A stretch of DNA of 31,400 nt from a virus, in IMG/VR virus record IMGVR_UViG_3300046006_001792, positions 1-31,400 of that record; one strand, written 5' to 3'. Positions 6,088 to 13,331 of this stretch are shown here, in pieces. The position numbers were made by a program, and so were the translations under genes. Within the stretch, counting starts at the first letter, position 1; each line of letters begins with the position of its first letter. The notes beneath the pieces were generated by a model, which saw nothing but the letters and a program-made list of their open reading frames with translations, ran no database searches and was not told the origin of the DNA.

Positions 6088-6339
6088 TTAAAACTTCATT
6101 TCCATCTGATCGCTACTTTCCAACGCCTTCTTTACGATAGGCCAGATGATCAAGTATTCATCCGTATCATCTCTTATCTGAAAGCCTGTCCTGCTGTACC
6201 ATACCTTCTCACCACCGATTGCCCAACCGCCATTTAGACCGCTCCACTCTTCAATCTGTTGAACAGGCGAACAACCGTTTTTCCGTGATTCGCGAATAAC
6301 GATTTCAACCGCAAGTGAGACTGCTTGTTCGCGTGTCAT
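6088..6339 (-). CDS. Hypothetical protein
   Basis: 83 residues; SD GGAGGTGGT and ATGA overlap with the gene upstream. Trp-rich beta section (EEWSGLNGGWAIGGEKVWYSRTGF) and a hydrophobic C-terminal segment (EYLIIWPIVKKAL). No recognised family. It ends just before the promoter/operator gap. Confidence 0.65.
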   Translation of the reverse strand: MTREQAVSLAVEIVIRESRKNGCSPVQQIEEWSGLNGGWAIGGEKVWYSRTGFQIRDDTDEYLIIWPIVKKALESSDQMEMKF

Positions 6340-6533
6340 TGTACCACCTCCTTGATAATCAAGTTTTTAACAATTCCAATTTCATCGCCTATTTCATTAC
6401 ACCATAAAATAAGTGCTTCATCTGGTTTTGTTAGTAACTCGAAAAACCACTCTTTAGCTTCTTTGTCGCTGTCTCCGCTGTGAAATATTTCATCGTTATA
6501 TTCTAAATCAATTTCGAGTTTAATCGTTTTCAT
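6336..6533 (-). CDS. Small acidic protein
   Basis: 65 residues, rich in Asp and Glu (EIDLEYNDEIFHSGDSDKEAKEWFFE). SD GGTGGTGC; ATGA overlaps on both sides. Function unknown; acidic early phage proteins are sometimes inhibitors or DNA mimics, but nothing specific supports that here. Confidence 0.65.
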   Translation of the reverse strand: MKTIKLEIDLEYNDEIFHSGDSDKEAKEWFFELLTKPDEALILWCNEIGDEIGIVKNLIIKEVVQ

Positions 6534-6757
6534 TGCACCACCTCGATTCGTTTACCGCAGACAGGGCAGAATTTAAAGTCTTGAATGTCGCAATCAAAAC
6601 CTAAGTGTGGATGTTCTGCGATATGCTGTTCATCACTTTTTTCTATTGTACGCCACTTGCACGTTTCATCTTTTGGCTTTTCCGTCACTACTTCACCTTG
6701 CGAATATACTACACCGCCACGGATTACAAGCTCTTCTGTCTCAATCGTGATTTTCAT
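6530..6757 (-). CDS. Small protein with C-terminal zinc knuckle
   Basis: 75 residues from ATG 6757, chosen because GGAGGTAAGGAC precedes it and it overlaps the upstream stop by ATGA. The C terminus reads DFKFCPVCGKRIE, a CxxCG zinc-ribbon half; C33 and C56 may complete the site. N-terminal beta strands (KITIETEELVIRGGVVY). Unknown family. Confidence 0.65.
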   Translation of the reverse strand: MKITIETEELVIRGGVVYSQGEVVTEKPKDETCKWRTIEKSDEQHIAEHPHLGFDCDIQDFKFCPVCGKRIEVVQ

Positions 6758-7059
6758 GTCCTTACCTCCATCCCGATTTTGCACACCCAACCGCAAGTAA
6801 CAGCGTCCTTATAAACCATGACCGTACTTGGTTTGAGCGCACATTCATCTTCTAAGTTTACAATCGTTTCGATGATCTTGTATTGCGCTTCTTTAATCAT
6901 AACCTCGTCTGATAGTCTTGGCATATCATCCTCCATTTCTTTTCTATCACGTTCGTTTGCTTCTTCTCTCAACCGTTCCTGCTCTTCTTCATATTCGCGG
7001 TTGAACTTGCGCTCTTCCGCTTCAATGGTTTTTTGGCTTTCGTGTGGGTCGTAGCACAT
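6754..7059 (-). CDS. Acidic coiled-coil protein
   Basis: 101 residues. Residues 8-60 are a highly charged helix (EERKFNREYEEEQERLREE), followed by a small alpha/beta end with two Cys (TCGWVCKIG). SD CGGAGGC. No family recognised. Confidence 0.65.
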   Translation of the reverse strand: MCYDPHESQKTIEAEERKFNREYEEEQERLREEANERDRKEMEDDMPRLSDEVMIKEAQYKIIETIVNLEDECALKPSTVMVYKDAVTCGWVCKIGMEVRT

Positions 7060-7062
7060 TGT

Positions 7063-7290
7063 CTATGCCTCCGTTAAAATTCTGACTCTTACGTTTTCCA
7101 TGCACCCATTTGTCCACCTGCTAACATCAACATAAACCGTGCTGATGTTTAAGCCGATTGACGGTTCTAGAGCTTTCAAAATATCTGCAATCTGGTTTTG
7201 CGCCATTTGTATTTTGCTCCTTGTAGTTTCGATGATTTTAATATCATCCCCAACTTGAAGCGAACCTACTGCGAATATTGAACCTTCCAT
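7063..7290 (-). CDS. Hypothetical protein
   Basis: 75 residues; SD GGAGGGTAAG. Short beta (IFAVGSLQVGDDIKII), a helix (SKIQMAQNQIADILKAL) and a final strand. It follows the resolvase gene directly. Unknown. Confidence 0.6.
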   Translation of the reverse strand: MEGSIFAVGSLQVGDDIKIIETTRSKIQMAQNQIADILKALEPSIGLNISTVYVDVSRWTNGCMENVRVRILTEA

Positions 7291-7812
7291 TTACTTACCC
7301 TCCGTATTAATAATCCCCAACCGCATTGACGCACGGCCTAACAGCACAGCGTCCGACTCGTCATCTGATACCGTGATGCCATACGCCTTTTGAACTGTCG
7401 CAACAGATAACGCCTTCTTGCGCTCGGTTGTAGCTGGCCATGACAGTTTGAACTCTTCCTTGATTGCCCTGCGCCATTCCATGACGTTGACAACGTGCCA
7501 TGCTTTCTTGTGTCCTGTGAATGCCAGATAGTCGATAATTGAATGGAAGTATTCACGATAACCAGATTGACTTTTTACGGCCGTGGCGAATTGTCCAAAA
7601 CCTTCCTCGATTACAAACGCCTCTTGATCTTCAAACGCTCGCAAAAATAACTCCCATTTGCAATCGAAGACACGCCTAAAACCGTCACCGCATTCGACAA
7701 GCCACTTGCCTTTGCTACCCATAGCTCTAGCGGTTGCCGTTGCGACTAGCTTTCCGTCTTTCCAGTACGCAAGCCCTGTGCGGTTCGATGGGTCAATTGA
7801 TAGCCAGTTCAT
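7291..7812 (-). CDS. RuvC-like Holliday-junction resolvase
   Basis: 173 residues with an RNase H-like layout. D7 lies in the first strand (WLSIDPSNRTGLAYW), E69 or E70 in the second motif (AFVIEEGFGQ), and D150, D151 and D154 in the C-terminal helix motif (VSDDESDAVLLG). These fit the four acidic residues of RuvC-type nucleases. In phages such enzymes resolve branched replication or recombination intermediates before packaging. The position in the replication/recombination block agrees. The stop of the gene upstream overlaps its start by ATGA. Confidence 0.85.
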   Translation of the reverse strand: MNWLSIDPSNRTGLAYWKDGKLVATATARAMGSKGKWLVECGDGFRRVFDCKWELFLRAFEDQEAFVIEEGFGQFATAVKSQSGYREYFHSIIDYLAFTGHKKAWHVVNVMEWRRAIKEEFKLSWPATTERKKALSVATVQKAYGITVSDDESDAVLLGRASMRLGIINTEGK

Positions 7813-8030
7813 TTAGCCTCCTGTGTTATTAAGCACTCAATGTTTACGGCTGGAAATATTGCTCCACTTCCATCGTGTAGAATTATTGCGTAAACAGCTT
7901 GTCTTATGTCTTGATGTTTTGCCAGTTTTTCAAACATGTTGGTTGTATGGTTAATAATGCTTTCACATTCAAACGGTGAGCCAACATAAAAACCGCCTTG
8001 AGTTGTTTTAACAGTCGTAAATGCCTTCAT
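7809..8030 (-). CDS. Hypothetical protein
   Basis: 73 residues; ATGA-coupled to both neighbours, SD GGAGGGAAA. Mixed alpha/beta (IRQAVYAIILHDGSGAIFPAV). Not recognised. Confidence 0.65.
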   Translation of the reverse strand: MKAFTTVKTTQGGFYVGSPFECESIINHTTNMFEKLAKHQDIRQAVYAIILHDGSGAIFPAVNIECLITQEAK

Positions 8031-8191
8031 TTTCCCTCCTTCTCTGCCATCCGTTTGACCGTCTCATACAGTTCCGCGCTCGGTACGAACGCTCCACATC
8101 GTTTTGTCCCTTTGCACGTTTGAAAGGCTGAGCAGTGGTTACATCCAGCGGTTGCGATAATGGCGCGTAGTTTGTTTTTAAAGTCGTTCAT
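8027..8191 (-). CDS. Cys-rich microprotein
   Basis: 54 residues. C17-x2-C20-x5-C26-x5-C32 (GCNHCSAFQTCKGTKRC) is a compact four-Cys metal site, followed by a helix. The end overlaps the next gene by ATGA. The SD is weak (GGAC), and the stem-loop at 8202-8224 lies just upstream. Function unknown. Confidence 0.65.
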   Translation of the reverse strand: MNDFKNKLRAIIATAGCNHCSAFQTCKGTKRCGAFVPSAELYETVKRMAEKEGK

Positions 8192-8201
8192 AAGTTAATG
8201 C

Positions 8202-8224
8202 GTCCGTTTTTTAATTGAACGGAC
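8202..8224. repeat. Intergenic stem-loop (7 bp, 9-nt loop)
   Basis: GTCCGTT (8202-8208) pairs with AACGGAC (8218-8224). On the minus transcript it lies between the OB-fold gene and the Cys-rich microprotein and has no U-run after it. Same size as the hairpin at 3636-3658 but a different stem sequence. Confidence 0.5.
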
Positions 8225-8241
8225 AAACAATTGATTGGTTG

Positions 8242-8607
8242 CTAAAATGGCAGACTTGTGTCTTGACCATCCGCTTGTTCGGTTACTTGTACGCCTGTCG
8301 CTTCAACTGGCGCGACGTTTGTATGTACGTCGATGCTTGCGAGCGTCAATGATGGATACCACTTTCCCTGCCATTCACGCGACCCGACATAAGCCACTAC
8401 GGTGACATAATCACCGACCGCCAATGCCTGCACCTTATCGGACATTTTGCCGAACGCGGTAATCTGGTAGACCACTTCATCGGCCTTTCCATCGTAGCCG
8501 TCAATTGATGCCAGAATGTCAACCACGTAAAAAGGGTTTTTCTTCCCTTCCTTCTTTTGAATGTTGGCCACCTCGCCCACGATCTCACTTGTTTTCGGTT
8601 GCTTCAT
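8242..8607 (-). CDS. Single-strand-binding OB-fold protein (DUF3127-like)
   Basis: 121 residues. The core VVYQITAFGKMSDKVQALAV then GDYVTVVAYVGSREWQGKWY matches the pattern of DUF3127 OB-fold proteins (IEGDxVxVxFxxxxREWxGRWY). The C terminus ends DTSLPF, like the acidic D-x-LPF tip through which SSB proteins dock partners. It should coat single-stranded DNA during replication and recombination. The SD is AAAGGAAAC, and the stop of the gene upstream abuts its start. Confidence 0.8.
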   Translation of the reverse strand: MKQPKTSEIVGEVANIQKKEGKKNPFYVVDILASIDGYDGKADEVVYQITAFGKMSDKVQALAVGDYVTVVAYVGSREWQGKWYPSLTLASIDVHTNVAPVEATGVQVTEQADGQDTSLPF

Positions 8608-8979
8608 TTATTCAGTTTCCTTTCCTGCTTTAATCATTGCGTCTGCGATTAAAAACGACTCTCTTGCAAAATACTCTTTGTCGTTTTGTGAGTCTGGCGT
8701 ATGGTTTGAAAGCAAGCCTTGCAACGCCATACCAGCGAACCATTCGCGCTTTGTGAGACCGATTTGACTGATTGCCACATCACCGACTTGACGCAATTGA
8801 GCGCAGACGGTTTCTGGTTCTTCTGCGTAGATACGATTCACGATAATTCGAGCTGTTGTAATTATTGAGTCAAGGTTTTTTTCCGAATGTCCAGATGGAT
8901 TTACACCTGCCTCATCGTGTGTTTCATTTTGAGCAATATCCCTAATAAAGTCTAAATAGTCTCTTGTTTGCTTTGTCAT
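8608..8979 (-). CDS. Conserved phage protein of unknown function
   Basis: 123 residues. The phrase IGLTKREWFAGMALQGLLSN followed by SFLIADAMIKA is a recurrent pattern in small phage proteins of unknown function from replication regions. N-terminal half helical and acidic. It sits between the exonuclease block and the SSB-like gene. Confidence 0.75.
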   Translation of the reverse strand: MTKQTRDYLDFIRDIAQNETHDEAGVNPSGHSEKNLDSIITTARIIVNRIYAEEPETVCAQLRQVGDVAISQIGLTKREWFAGMALQGLLSNHTPDSQNDKEYFARESFLIADAMIKAGKETE

Positions 8980-8997
8980 TTTCTTTTCCTTTCATTC

Positions 8998-9423
8998 TTA
9001 CTCATTCACGTCCGCAATTCGGATTGCCTTACCTGTGACCGACTTAGCCGACTCTTTGGTATACAGCACCACCTCTTTGCCGATATGTTCTGCGCTCGGT
9101 TCATTTCCGCACACCATAACGTATTGGCGCAGGATGCCAGCACGTTTGCCGAACGCATTTGTTTTCGGCAGTTGGATATACAGCGTTTTCCCTTGTTTGT
9201 CTTTTCGATCAAACGCAACATCGAACGCCTCTGTTTCGCCCGATTGACAGAATAACCGTGCGCCTTTAGGTGTGTCCCTAATTCCTGCAATCTTGAAGCG
9301 CATCTTTACGTCCTTAATATCCTCAGCATATAAGCATCTGAGGTTTGACCAGTTGATAATCTGCGGAGCTGTTGGCCGTGTTGCCAGTGGCTCTGTCGGT
9401 TGTGATGTTGTTTCTTCGCTCAT
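8998..9423 (-). CDS. Hypothetical protein of the recombination block
   Basis: 141 residues. A disordered N terminus rich in T and P (1-20) precedes a beta-rich domain (about 28-138) with GKEVVLYTKESAKSVTGKAI at the end. Proteins with this GKxxxLY...G..IRI ending are often found beside phage exonucleases, so a DNA-binding partner role is plausible but not shown. It lies 20 bases after the exonuclease gene. Confidence 0.7.
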   Translation of the reverse strand: MSEETTSQPTEPLATRPTAPQIINWSNLRCLYAEDIKDVKMRFKIAGIRDTPKGARLFCQSGETEAFDVAFDRKDKQGKTLYIQLPKTNAFGKRAGILRQYVMVCGNEPSAEHIGKEVVLYTKESAKSVTGKAIRIADVNE

Positions 9424-9443
9424 ACTATCTCCTTGTTTGTTTG

Positions 9444-10265
9444 TTAATCCTCAAAACTTCCGAATGGTATATCGCCTGTCATATCCAGAGTCTCTTTGTA
9501 CCACTCTGGGAGCGTCTGCCTTGCGATATAATCACGAACGCCTGTGAATACGCCTGTCTCTTCGCACTCCCTATACCGTGTTGCGATCTCGATTGCCTTA
9601 CGCAAGCCCTCCGCACACGCCTCATTATAAACGTCATCCACGGTTACGTCAAAGGGTGCGGACGTTTCGATGTTGATCTGATAGACCTTAGGACGTTTGC
9701 CGTTAATGACCTCCGCACCGAATTGATACCAACCGTATTGAATGTCATAGCCCATATTGACGAATTGACTACCGACCGAGCGCGGGGAAATGTCCGAGCA
9801 TGTCTTAAGGTCAATAAAGTAACTGCCATCATCGGCAATTGCGTCAAAACGAGCCTTACACAAGCCCAATCCACCACGCTCCCAGGTTGCCGTCACTTCA
9901 TACTTGCAACGTGCCAGCAGGTCTACAGCGTCTTTGTTTGCCATTACAGAGGTTTTAATTTCCTTTAGACTGTCGGCTTCCTCCGTTTTAAGGATTGGCC
10001 GTCCGTTGTATTTTGCTTTTATCTCTTTGAATTTTCCTGTTCTCCTGTCTTCATCAGTAATTACGGCATTACTCCAAAACATCGAATCGAGAAGCATTGA
10101 ATGTATCAGCGTCCCCTTTGCCATCGCGCTAGACGGCTCGGAATGGCCTACAATCGCTTGCCTCATATGCTTCATGGACAAACGCCCTGCCTTAATAGCG
10201 GACGCGCTTAGACCGTGTAGCGAGGCGTATTGAGTGAATGGTAGGTCATAGATTAAACCATGCAT
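9444..10265 (-). CDS. RecE/YqaJ-type PD-(D/E)xK exonuclease
   Basis: 273 residues from ATG 10265 (MHGLIYDLPF), which shares its A with the upstream TAA and has GGCGGTG before it. GTLIHSML (51-58) is the usual H-containing helix. The nuclease core is KARFDAIADDGSYFIDLKT (D141, D152, K154), followed by YDIQYGWYQFG (173-183). This is the lambda-exonuclease/RecE PDDEXK layout. It should resect double-stranded ends for recombination. The C terminus has GDIPF eight residues before its end, resembling an SSB tail. No RecT-type annealase is recognisable nearby. Confidence 0.9.
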   Translation of the reverse strand: MHGLIYDLPFTQYASLHGLSASAIKAGRLSMKHMRQAIVGHSEPSSAMAKGTLIHSMLLDSMFWSNAVITDEDRRTGKFKEIKAKYNGRPILKTEEADSLKEIKTSVMANKDAVDLLARCKYEVTATWERGGLGLCKARFDAIADDGSYFIDLKTCSDISPRSVGSQFVNMGYDIQYGWYQFGAEVINGKRPKVYQINIETSAPFDVTVDDVYNEACAEGLRKAIEIATRYRECEETGVFTGVRDYIARQTLPEWYKETLDMTGDIPFGSFED

Positions 10266-10447
10266 TATTTCACCGCCTTCCAGTATGTGCCACAAGTGCC
10301 GAATTTTTGCGCTTCCTCATATCCGTTTTTGAAAGCGTCCTTTGTAACGACAACGTGATAAACAGTTATCGAAATGATAATGGAGCAGATGACCGCTCCT
10401 ATCATTGACCAAAAGGTAATCCAAATTTTCTCTGTTCCGATTCCCAT
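10265..10447 (-). CDS. Small single-pass membrane protein
   Basis: 60 residues from ATG 10447 (MGIGTEKIWITFW); an ATG at 10456 that overlaps the previous stop is also possible. One membrane segment, about 8-33 (IWITFWSMIGAVICSIIISI), then a polar tail with two Cys (FGTCGTYW). An early membrane protein next to the exonuclease could act in superinfection exclusion, but nothing in the sequence proves that. Confidence 0.65.
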   Translation of the reverse strand: MGIGTEKIWITFWSMIGAVICSIIISITVYHVVVTKDAFKNGYEEAQKFGTCGTYWKAVK

Positions 10448-10448
10448 A

Positions 10449-10640
10449 CTACTCATTTCCTTTCTTATTGAACTTGTGAACATTCGCATACTTGACCGAC
10501 TCTCTGACCGCTAACGACATATTGCCGAAATAGTGGCGGTCTGTCATTTCGTTTAAGTCGTCAAATTCGTTTTTCGGCATTTCGAGGGACACTCGCGCCT
10601 TGTGATTCGGTTTGATCTTCTTTCTGATTGTGTTGCTCAT
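10449..10640 (-). CDS. Ribbon-helix-helix-like protein
   Basis: 63 residues. The order basic N terminus, strand (HKARVSLEMP), helix (KNEFDDLNEMTDRHY), turn, helix (MSLAVRESVKYANVH) fits the Arc/MetJ ribbon-helix-helix fold. Such dimers bind short palindromic operators. It is the best regulator candidate in the window and might act at 6023-6041. SD GAAAGGAACAGT; ATGA overlap with the gene upstream. Confidence 0.6.
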   Translation of the reverse strand: MSNTIRKKIKPNHKARVSLEMPKNEFDDLNEMTDRHYFGNMSLAVRESVKYANVHKFNKKGNE

Positions 10641-11128
10641 ACTGTTCCTTTCTTCAACTGTTCCGATGCGTTTGTGAGTGCTTGTAACTGGGTTTGAAAA
10701 GCCACCAATGAATATGATCTCTTTCTTCGTCTATCATTTGCGTCCATATATTCTTTGTTTTTTTGATACCAATCCTTCATGTATATTTTTTGCGAATCCC
10801 TTCTTAAAGAGTTATATTTTTTGTTTTTTTCCAGTATTGCACTTTTGTTTTTTAGATAATAGTATTTGCGTTTTTCTATTAGTTCTTCTTTGTTTTTTTC
10901 TCTATACATTTTCTGATAAGCGAGAGCCTTATCTTTATTTTTAAGATATTGCTTTTTCACATAACCAGCTACAGCATCTTTGTGTGTGTCTTGCCATTGC
11001 TTGACTCTTTTTCTATTATATTCTGAATTCTCCTCTCTCCACTTTTTGCTTTTAGCAAGAAGCTTTTCTCTATTATTTTTGTAATAGTTTTTTTTCCATG
11101 CTTCGTATTTGTCTTTGTCTCTTGGCAT
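10637..11128 (-). CDS. Highly basic repeat protein, copy 1
   Basis: 163 residues built of about seven imperfect 16-20-residue repeats of the form Y-x-K-N-x-E-K-x-x-x (YYKNNREKLLAKSKKW, YLKNKDKALAYQKMY, REKNKEELIEKRKYY). Very rich in K, Y, N and R; helical. It ends with LQALTNASEQLKKG, shared with the neighbour at 11132-11629. Such repeats occur before HNH nuclease domains in phage proteins, but no nuclease motif is present. The DNA is visibly more AT-rich than its surroundings. Possible DNA- or RNA-binding role; unproven. Confidence 0.75.
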   Translation of the reverse strand: MPRDKDKYEAWKKNYYKNNREKLLAKSKKWREENSEYNRKRVKQWQDTHKDAVAGYVKKQYLKNKDKALAYQKMYREKNKEELIEKRKYYYLKNKSAILEKNKKYNSLRRDSQKIYMKDWYQKNKEYMDANDRRRKRSYSLVAFQTQLQALTNASEQLKKGTV

Positions 11129-11131
11129 ATC

Positions 11132-11629
11132 CTAACCCTCCATTCCCTGCTTTAAAACACTTGACGCATTTTTAAGTATCTGTAACTGAGATATAAACTT
11201 TGATCTATACCTATTTGAAACACTTTTTTTACAAGTAGCCAATACCTTCTCAGGATTTAGCATCTTGTATTTTTTTGTTCTTTCTGCTACAGCATTTTTA
11301 TTTTTCCTAGCCCATTCAACTGCTTTAGCACTTAACCTATCTCTGTTTTTTTCTCCGTACTTTTTATTTGCAATCCTAATTGATTCCTTTGATACAATTC
11401 TTCTGATTCTGTCTTTTTCTCTTGCAACTTTTGGGTTTTCTTTTCTAAAAATTCTCATTTTTTCATTTATAGCATCTCTGTTTTCGTTTCTATATTTAGT
11501 TTTCCATGCCAATACCTTCTCTCGGTTTTTTGCTGTGTAATTTCTATACCACTCTAATGTTTTTTCATGATTTTCAATACGTCTTTGCCTTGCTCGTGCT
11601 TTTGCTTTTTCTTTGTCTTTGTAAGGCAT
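11132..11629 (-). CDS. Highly basic repeat protein, copy 2
   Basis: 165 residues, the tandem paralogue of 10637-11128: the same Y/W-x-x-K-N-R-E-K repeat (YTAKNREKVLAWKTKYRNEN) and the same C-terminal cap (LQILKNASSVLKQG). SD GGAGGGTT, like copy 1 (GGAGGGTTAGG), supporting duplication of the whole unit. AT-rich. No nuclease or zinc motif is seen. Confidence 0.75.
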   Translation of the reverse strand: MPYKDKEKAKARARQRRIENHEKTLEWYRNYTAKNREKVLAWKTKYRNENRDAINEKMRIFRKENPKVAREKDRIRRIVSKESIRIANKKYGEKNRDRLSAKAVEWARKNKNAVAERTKKYKMLNPEKVLATCKKSVSNRYRSKFISQLQILKNASSVLKQGMEG

Positions 11630-11633
11630 GATA

Positions 11634-12206
11634 TTAACCCTCCATCGCCCTCATTGCCGAAAGCATATCATTCCGAGTCATAACACACGGCTTGATAAAC
11701 TCGATATTCTTTCCGATAATACGCCACGGGATTTTGCAAGCCTCCGTTGCTGTAACAGTTGGCTTTCTCATGCGCTCAATGTATAACCGTTGCTCGGCAG
11801 GTGTGCGGATGTGGTCTGTAGCGATACAGCGCATCATGGTTACAGGGTCAGCTTGTAAGATGTCCACCTGCACGGTGTCAAAGTCGCCCTTGCAGTTTTC
11901 AATTACAGCCGTGACTTTTCCAGCCACAATCTGCTTTTGTTGGTCAATCGGTAAGCGTGAAAACATCGAATGTTCTGCAAGCTCTGGAAGTAAGACACCG
12001 CGCCCGACCTTCTCTAAGCGCAGATACACGCTCGGAGTAACGCCCAACTTACGGAACTTATCACGCGCATCCGTGTCATTGTCGAGCAACCAGCAGACCA
12101 ACTGGCCAGCCTCTAAAATGTTGCGCTTCATATCGCCCAACACGTTGCCCAACTTATCCCACGCCTGTTTGCTTGTCATTGTAACCTGTCCTTTAATCGT
12201 ACTCAT
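11634..12206 (-). CDS. Hypothetical protein, possibly DNA-binding
   Basis: 190 residues; extended SD AAGGAGTTCAAATT. The section FRKLGVTPSVYLRLEKVGRG followed by FSRLPIDQQKQIVAGKVTAV has the look of helix-turn-helix segments, as in ParB- or DUF3102-type proteins, but I cannot assign it. The C-terminal third (RTPAEQRLYIERMRKPTV) is basic. It lies upstream of the two basic repeat proteins. Confidence 0.6.
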   Translation of the reverse strand: MSTIKGQVTMTSKQAWDKLGNVLGDMKRNILEAGQLVCWLLDNDTDARDKFRKLGVTPSVYLRLEKVGRGVLLPELAEHSMFSRLPIDQQKQIVAGKVTAVIENCKGDFDTVQVDILQADPVTMMRCIATDHIRTPAEQRLYIERMRKPTVTATEACKIPWRIIGKNIEFIKPCVMTRNDMLSAMRAMEG

Positions 12207-12250
12207 AATTTGAACTCCTTATCGTTTGTTTGTTCGTTTAACCGTTTACC

Positions 12251-12691
12251 TTACTTCACAATCTCGCACTCATAACCAATCGCTTTGCAGAACCGCCGTG
12301 CGCCTCGAATGGCGTGCGAGCGTTTGGAGTAGTACTCGCTTACAACTTGCAACCCTGCGACCTTCGTTTCAAAGAAGTACTTGCTTGATGGATATATCTT
12401 CACCTTCGCCACCTTGCGCTTGGCTGGCAGAGGGAAGAAGGCTTGGATGTTTGTCCAGTGGCCTTTATAAAATAAATAGTCTGTTCCGCTGTTAGGTTTT
12501 ACGCCATCCCATGTGCTACACGTTTTATCTTTGTTTTTCTTGCTGATAAGCCGTATGTTTCCATATCCAGAATATGAGTGAAACACTCTATCCTCATACC
12601 TCACCCTCTGCCCGACCGTAACCTCGCTCGGCTTTGTAACCGTGCGCCACTCGCCTTTTACTCCGTCTATCGTTTCTTGTTCGTTATTCAT
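12251..12691 (-). CDS. Paralogue of the mosaic early protein
   Basis: 146 residues. Residues 1-98 (ETIDGVKGEWRTVTKPSEV to FFPLPAKRKVAK) match the N-terminal module of the 1372-1944 protein. The C terminus (about 99-146: YFFETKVAGLQVVSEYYSKRSHAIRGARRF) is different and basic. SD AAAGGACAAATG. The shared 37-base identical block argues for recent recombination between the two loci. Function unknown. Confidence 0.75.
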   Translation of the reverse strand: MNNEQETIDGVKGEWRTVTKPSEVTVGQRVRYEDRVFHSYSGYGNIRLISKKNKDKTCSTWDGVKPNSGTDYLFYKGHWTNIQAFFPLPAKRKVAKVKIYPSSKYFFETKVAGLQVVSEYYSKRSHAIRGARRFCKAIGYECEIVK

Positions 12692-12710
12692 TTCATTTGT
12701 CCTTTCGTTC

Positions 12711-12869
12711 CTAGTTAATATGCGCTGTCTTAAAAATCGCCCACACCATCAACACGGCAAAACCGACCGTGAATATTGCGACCAGATATTCGCACATTTG
12801 TTGACGGCGTTGCTCACGTTTTATCGCTCGCAGGTTAATACGGTCAAGGTATTCGGTTTCATTGCTCAT
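12711..12869 (-). CDS. Small single-pass membrane protein
   Basis: 52 residues (MSNETEYLDRINLRAIKREQ...). A charged N terminus (1-27) is followed by one membrane segment, YLVAIFTVGFAVLMVWAIF (28-46). It overlaps the previous stop by ATGA, and AAAGGAG lies upstream inside that gene. Second gene-pair of the early transcript; function unknown. Confidence 0.65.
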   Translation of the reverse strand: MSNETEYLDRINLRAIKREQRRQQMCEYLVAIFTVGFAVLMVWAIFKTAHIN

Positions 12870-13030
12870 TTAGTGATCTCCTTTTTCTTTTGGTCAAAGC
12901 GATTGATCTCGCTTTTGATATCGTTTGCGAACGGTTGCTCATGCGTAAATGCGAGCGCACAGAGTCCGTTAATCCGTCCGATCATTTCCTCAACTGCCAA
13001 TCGGTAATCTAGCATTTGTGATTCGGTCAT
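12866..13030 (-). CDS. Small helical hypothetical protein
   Basis: 54 residues (MTESQMLDYRLAVEEMIGRI...). SD ATAGGAGTTCAA directly before the ATG, a copy of the extended SD. Helical, with a charged C terminus (FDQKKKEITK). ATGA-coupled to the membrane protein downstream. Not recognised. Confidence 0.65.
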   Translation of the reverse strand: MTESQMLDYRLAVEEMIGRINGLCALAFTHEQPFANDIKSEINRFDQKKKEITK

Positions 13031-13061
13031 TTGAACTCCTATCCTGTTATCGTTTAAGTAA

Positions 13062-13119
13062 CCTCGCCAGCGTGTTAATTGTGAGAATGTCTATTGAACA
13101 GTCTGCCACGCTGGCGAGG
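13062..13119. promoter_or_regulatory. Large intergenic stem-loop in the early leader region
   Basis: CCTCGCCAGCGTG (13062-13074) pairs perfectly with 13107-13119 (13 bp, 32-nt loop). It fills the 112-base gap between the first and second early genes and has no U-run on the minus strand. The stem shares the core CGCCAGC with the hairpin at 5899-5967, in the same orientation. TGGCCGAGTGGTCAA beside it looks like a tRNA D-arm, but no tRNA can be folded. Confidence 0.65.
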
Positions 13120-13142
13120 GATTGACCACTCGGCCAAATGGG

Positions 13143-13298
13143 TTAATCGTTTAACTCTTTTTGTAAACAGATTGCATGATGTACTAAATCGTTTACCGAG
13201 TCGACAAGTGATTCGATCTCGTTTTCCTTAACAGCGTCTTGTGCGTCTTTAAGGTTTTCAGCGATTGCCTTTAACATTGATTTGATATTGATATTCAT
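13143..13298 (-). CDS. First early gene: small helical protein
   Basis: 51 residues (MNINIKSMLKAIAENLKDAQ...), acidic and helical. I set the start at 13298 because ATAGGAGTTCAACAG precedes it; the longer frame to 13364 would read through the promoter. It is the first gene after the strong early promoter, so it should be among the first phage proteins made. No family recognised. Confidence 0.7.
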   Translation of the reverse strand: MNINIKSMLKAIAENLKDAQDAVKENEIESLVDSVNDLVHHAICLQKELND

Positions 13299-13331
13299 CT
13301 GTTGAACTCCTATTGCGTTGTTGATGTGGCC

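Noticed and set aside
13060-13145. tRNA-like sequence on the minus strand (TGGCCGAGTGGTCAA next to a long stem)
   Set aside because: The D-arm-like phrase is convincing, but there is no acceptor pairing, no anticodon arm with U33 and no T-arm with a closing G-C pair.
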